Shown: positions 5,524-7,314 of the stretch, in pieces
How positions within the stretch are numbered: the stretch's first letter is position 1
Layout: each line of letters starts with the position of its first letter
From: an uncultured candidate division Zixibacteria bacterium
GTDB taxonomy: Bacteria > Zixibacteria > MSB-5A5 > GN15 > FEB-12
Reading direction: 5' to 3'
Length of the DNA: 7,314 nt
Assembly (NCBI GenBank): GCA_913009765.1
Contig: CAJVYT010000213.1
Span: forward strand, 1-7,314
Translations under genes and position numbers: made by a program
The notes under the pieces: generated by a model
What the model was told of the DNA's origin: nothing
What the model saw: only the letters and a program-made list of their open reading frames with translations
Database searches by the model: none

Positions 5524-6186
5524 ATGAAAACTACTGTACCTGTTCTTGTTGCTTTTTTATCAGGTTTAATATTAGTAGTATCTTTCTTTTTTGATGACAA
5601 GAACTGGCTTGGATTATTAGGTCAGGAACTCAAAATTTGGCTGACTATTGTTGCCGGATTCACTCTTTTATTAGGAGTAGTTTCTATCACGCGGGTTAAC
5701 TGGTCAGCAGTACAACGAAAAAAAGAGGGATGGAAATTTAAAATCCTTACCTTGATTGCTATTTTTGCAATGGCTATTCCATCGGTTCTCTCCCCTGACT
5801 GGTCTATACGTTTTGGTCGTAACGAAGGTTCAATTTATGACTGGCTTTTTCAATATTTGATGTCACCAATGATGGCAACTATGTTTGCCACTTTAGCTTT
5901 TTATATCGCATCAGCAGCCTATCGGGCATTTCGTGCCAGATCTGCTGAAGCTACCCTATTGTTAGTAACTGCTACTTTGATAATGCTCTGGCGTGTTCCA
6001 ATGGGTGAATGGTTCTTGAATCTCTTCCCATGGATTGACATTCCTTATTTGTTAAACACATATATTATGGGAGGTATTAATATGGCGGTACAACGTGGTA
6101 TTATTATCGGAGCAGCATTAGGGGCAGCATCAATGTCACTCCGTATTATTTTAGGCATTGAACGAACCTATATGGGAAAAGGGTAA
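5524..6186 (+). CDS. Polytopic membrane protein, operon gene 2
   Basis: 220 aa; no family recognised. About six hydrophobic segments: 5-23, 36-55, 72-90, 109-134, 142-160 and 186-208. A basic loop lies at 65-73 (QRKKEGWKFK) and another at 134-139 (RAFRAR), both probably cytoplasmic. Loop 91-108 (PDWSIRFGRNEGSIYDWL) would be outside. The last helix is Gly/Ala-rich (GIIIGAALGAASMS, 192-205), suited to tight packing with partner helices. TTGGAG (5507-5512) lies 11 nt before ATG. It is 25 bp after gene 1 and 3 bp before gene 3. The soluble domains of its neighbours face opposite sides of the membrane, so it is the natural candidate for the membrane core or channel of a complex. That role is inference. 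Confidence 0.8.
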   Translation: MKTTVPVLVAFLSGLILVVSFFFDDKNWLGLLGQELKIWLTIVAGFTLLLGVVSITRVNWSAVQRKKEGWKFKILTLIAIFAMAIPSVLSPDWSIRFGRNEGSIYDWLFQYLMSPMMATMFATLAFYIASAAYRAFRARSAEATLLLVTATLIMLWRVPMGEWFLNLFPWIDIPYLLNTYIMGGINMAVQRGIIIGAALGAASMSLRIILGIERTYMGKG

Positions 6187-6189
6187 ATT

Positions 6190-7023
6190 ATGTCTATATG
6201 GAATAAATTAGAAAAAATGGATCGTAGATGGGTCTACCTTATGGTAGCTATTTCTGTTGTAATTCCATTTCTGTTTCCAATGACTTTACCTATCTCTATC
6301 ACCCCTGAAGCTCAAGCTGTGTATGACACAATTGATGCTCTCCCCGACAGTTCCACGGTTATGCTTGTTTTTGACTACTACCCATCAACAATTGCTGAAT
6401 GTGAACCAATGGCAATAGCAGCTTTACATCAGTTCTTCAGTAAAAATATCAAAGTAATAACTCTTTCAAATATTCCGTTAGGCGGTCCATCAATGGCGGA
6501 AACAATTACACGCATGATGGCGAAAAAATATAACAAAAAATATGGTGTTGATTTTGTAAACTTAGGCTACAAGGCAAACTATGTAGCGGTAATGTCAGGC
6601 ATGGGACAATCAATAGAAGATATTTTCCCGACCGATAATTCCGGTACTCCGTTATCTGAGCTGCCTTTGATGAAACAAACAAAAAACTATGATGATATTT
6701 CTTTCTTATTTGAAGTTGCCGATAACGCTACTGCTGATTATTGGGTATCTATTGTAAATGCTCAATTTGGTGTTCCGATGGTATGTGGAACTACAGCAGT
6801 ATCTGCTCCAAAATATTATGCTTTTATAGCATCAGGACAATTCAAAGGACTACTTGGCGGGATGAAAGGTGCCGCAGAGTATGAAATTTTAGTTGGTAAA
6901 AAAGCCGATGCCGTAACCGGTATGTCTGCTCAATCATTAGTACATTTATTAATTATATTTTTAGTGCTGCTTGGCAATATTAGTTTCTTTATTGGTCGTA
7001 GAAAATCACAGGGTACAGCATGA
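6190..7023 (+). CDS. Bitopic membrane protein with external alpha/beta domain, operon gene 3
   Basis: 277 aa; function unknown. A short basic N-terminus (KLEKMDRR) precedes helix 1 (about 14-34). A soluble region follows (35-246), then helix 2 (247-266) and a basic tail (GRRK), so the soluble domain lies outside the cytoplasmic membrane. Within it, strands and helices alternate as in a Rossmann-like fold: STVMLVFDY (55-63), helix 71-84, NIKVITLSNI (86-95), helix 99-117, VDFVNLGY (120-127). Two conserved-looking segments follow: AVMSGMGQS (133-141) and VPMVCGTTAVSAPKYYAFI (195-213), with a Gly-rich GLLGGMKGAAEYE (220-232). No enzyme motif is assigned. It begins 3 bp after gene 2, with AAGGG just upstream inside gene 2, and its stop overlaps the next start as ATGA, implying translational coupling. 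Confidence 0.8.
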   Translation: MSIWNKLEKMDRRWVYLMVAISVVIPFLFPMTLPISITPEAQAVYDTIDALPDSSTVMLVFDYYPSTIAECEPMAIAALHQFFSKNIKVITLSNIPLGGPSMAETITRMMAKKYNKKYGVDFVNLGYKANYVAVMSGMGQSIEDIFPTDNSGTPLSELPLMKQTKNYDDISFLFEVADNATADYWVSIVNAQFGVPMVCGTTAVSAPKYYAFIASGQFKGLLGGMKGAAEYEILVGKKADAVTGMSAQSLVHLLIIFLVLLGNISFFIGRRKSQGTA

Positions 7024-7118
7024 GCGGTATAGAAATTTTTCAACTTTGGCTAATGGCGTTTGTAACGCTTGCTTTGTTCTCATTTATGTACAAAGACAAT
7101 CCGTTTTATCGTATTGCT
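7020..7118 (+). CDS. Operon gene 4, N-terminal fragment of a membrane protein
   Basis: Only 33 codons remain. ATG overlaps the stop of gene 3 (ATGA) and AGGG (7010-7013) lies 6 nt before it. The peptide has a hydrophobic helix (about 5-23, IEIFQLWLMAFVTLALFSF) followed by MYKDNPFYRIA, so it starts as a membrane protein. I do not recognise the family. In-frame reading past 7118 gives RSEEHTSELQSH then TGA at 7155-7157, which is adapter-encoded and identical to the false tail of the protease at the other end. The true C-terminus lies off the contig. Confidence 0.7.
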
Positions 7119-7184
7119 AGATCGGAAGAGCACACGTCTGAACTCCAGTCACACTGATATATCTCGTATGCCGTCTTCTGCTTG
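7119..7184 (+). other. TruSeq/P7 index adapter (contamination)
   Basis: AGATCGGAAGAGCACACG begins at 7119. The 8-base index ACTGATAT is at 7153-7160 and the P7 sequence runs to CTTG at 7184. The index is the reverse complement of the one at 22-29 and, from memory, fits TruSeq index 25. Confidence 0.98.
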
Positions 7185-7314
7185 AAAAAAAAAAAACGGA
7201 AAAACAAAAAAAGCAGAAAAAGCAATGTAAGTAATGTAACTATATATACATTTCTAATCTTCATCGACATCATCTATCTCTTCTACCACCACCATCTCAC
7301 TCTCTAATATCTCC
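7185..7314. other. Poly-A and read-through noise beyond the adapter
   Basis: Twelve A (7185-7196) follow the adapter's last base. About 118 bases of low-complexity sequence follow: first A-rich, then dominated by C, T and A with few G. This is what reads give when cycles continue beyond the end of the library molecule. I see no gene or genuine element and would discard it. Confidence 0.9.

Noticed and set aside
1..7181. 63-bp perfect terminal inverted repeats suggesting a transposon or linear replicon.
   Set aside because: The sequence is Illumina adapter plus index, so the symmetry is technical.
7197..7314. Possible coding or regulatory sequence at the right end.
   Set aside because: It follows a complete adapter and poly-A and has the skewed composition of read-through noise.

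Overview
The window is a sequencing-assembly contig with non-biological ends, not an intact genomic segment. Bases 1-63 and 7119-7184 are Illumina P7/TruSeq adapter carrying the same index in opposite orientation. Bases 7185-7314 are a poly-A run followed by low-complexity read-through. Genuine DNA is about 64-7118. It is AT-rich, roughly two-thirds A+T by eye. The Lon-like AAA_32 protease, signal peptides, PAP2 phosphatase, promoters close to TTGACA/TATATT and a tRNA without encoded CCA suggest an uncultured bacterium, probably didermic. The FCB group or a candidate phylum such as Cloacimonadota or Marinimicrobia is only a guess; nothing here fixes the lineage.

Layout. (1) 64-2385, minus: an almost complete Lon-family (LonB/LonC-like) protease with an intact Ser-Lys dyad and altered Walker motifs. 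Its 3' end is cut by the adapter, so the last 12 apparent residues are artificial. (2) 2386-3240: a spacer, a tRNA-Glu(CTC) with its own promoter and intrinsic terminator, a second strong terminator with no gene in front of it, and a hairpin-rich block. The block contains a 116-bp MITE-like element with terminal inverted repeats, a 5-bp target duplication and two internal hairpins with complementary loops. (3) 3253-3549, plus: a 98-aa unrecognised membrane protein with a strong Shine-Dalgarno. (4) 3554-3689: a long imperfect palindrome between convergent genes, with a T-run on the minus-strand side. (5) 3695-4519, minus: a secreted/membrane PAP2 phosphatase. (6) 4620-7118, plus: a tight four-gene operon of membrane proteins, the fourth cut by the adapter.

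The operon is the best candidate for an undescribed system. Gene 1 (DUF6754-like) puts a conserved soluble domain in the cytoplasm. Gene 2 is a roughly six-helix membrane protein. Gene 3 puts an alpha/beta domain outside the membrane between two helices. Gene 4 starts as another membrane protein. Spacings of 25, 3 and -4 bp argue for co-translation and probably one complex spanning the inner membrane. Its promoter lies so close to the first ATG that the message may be leaderless.
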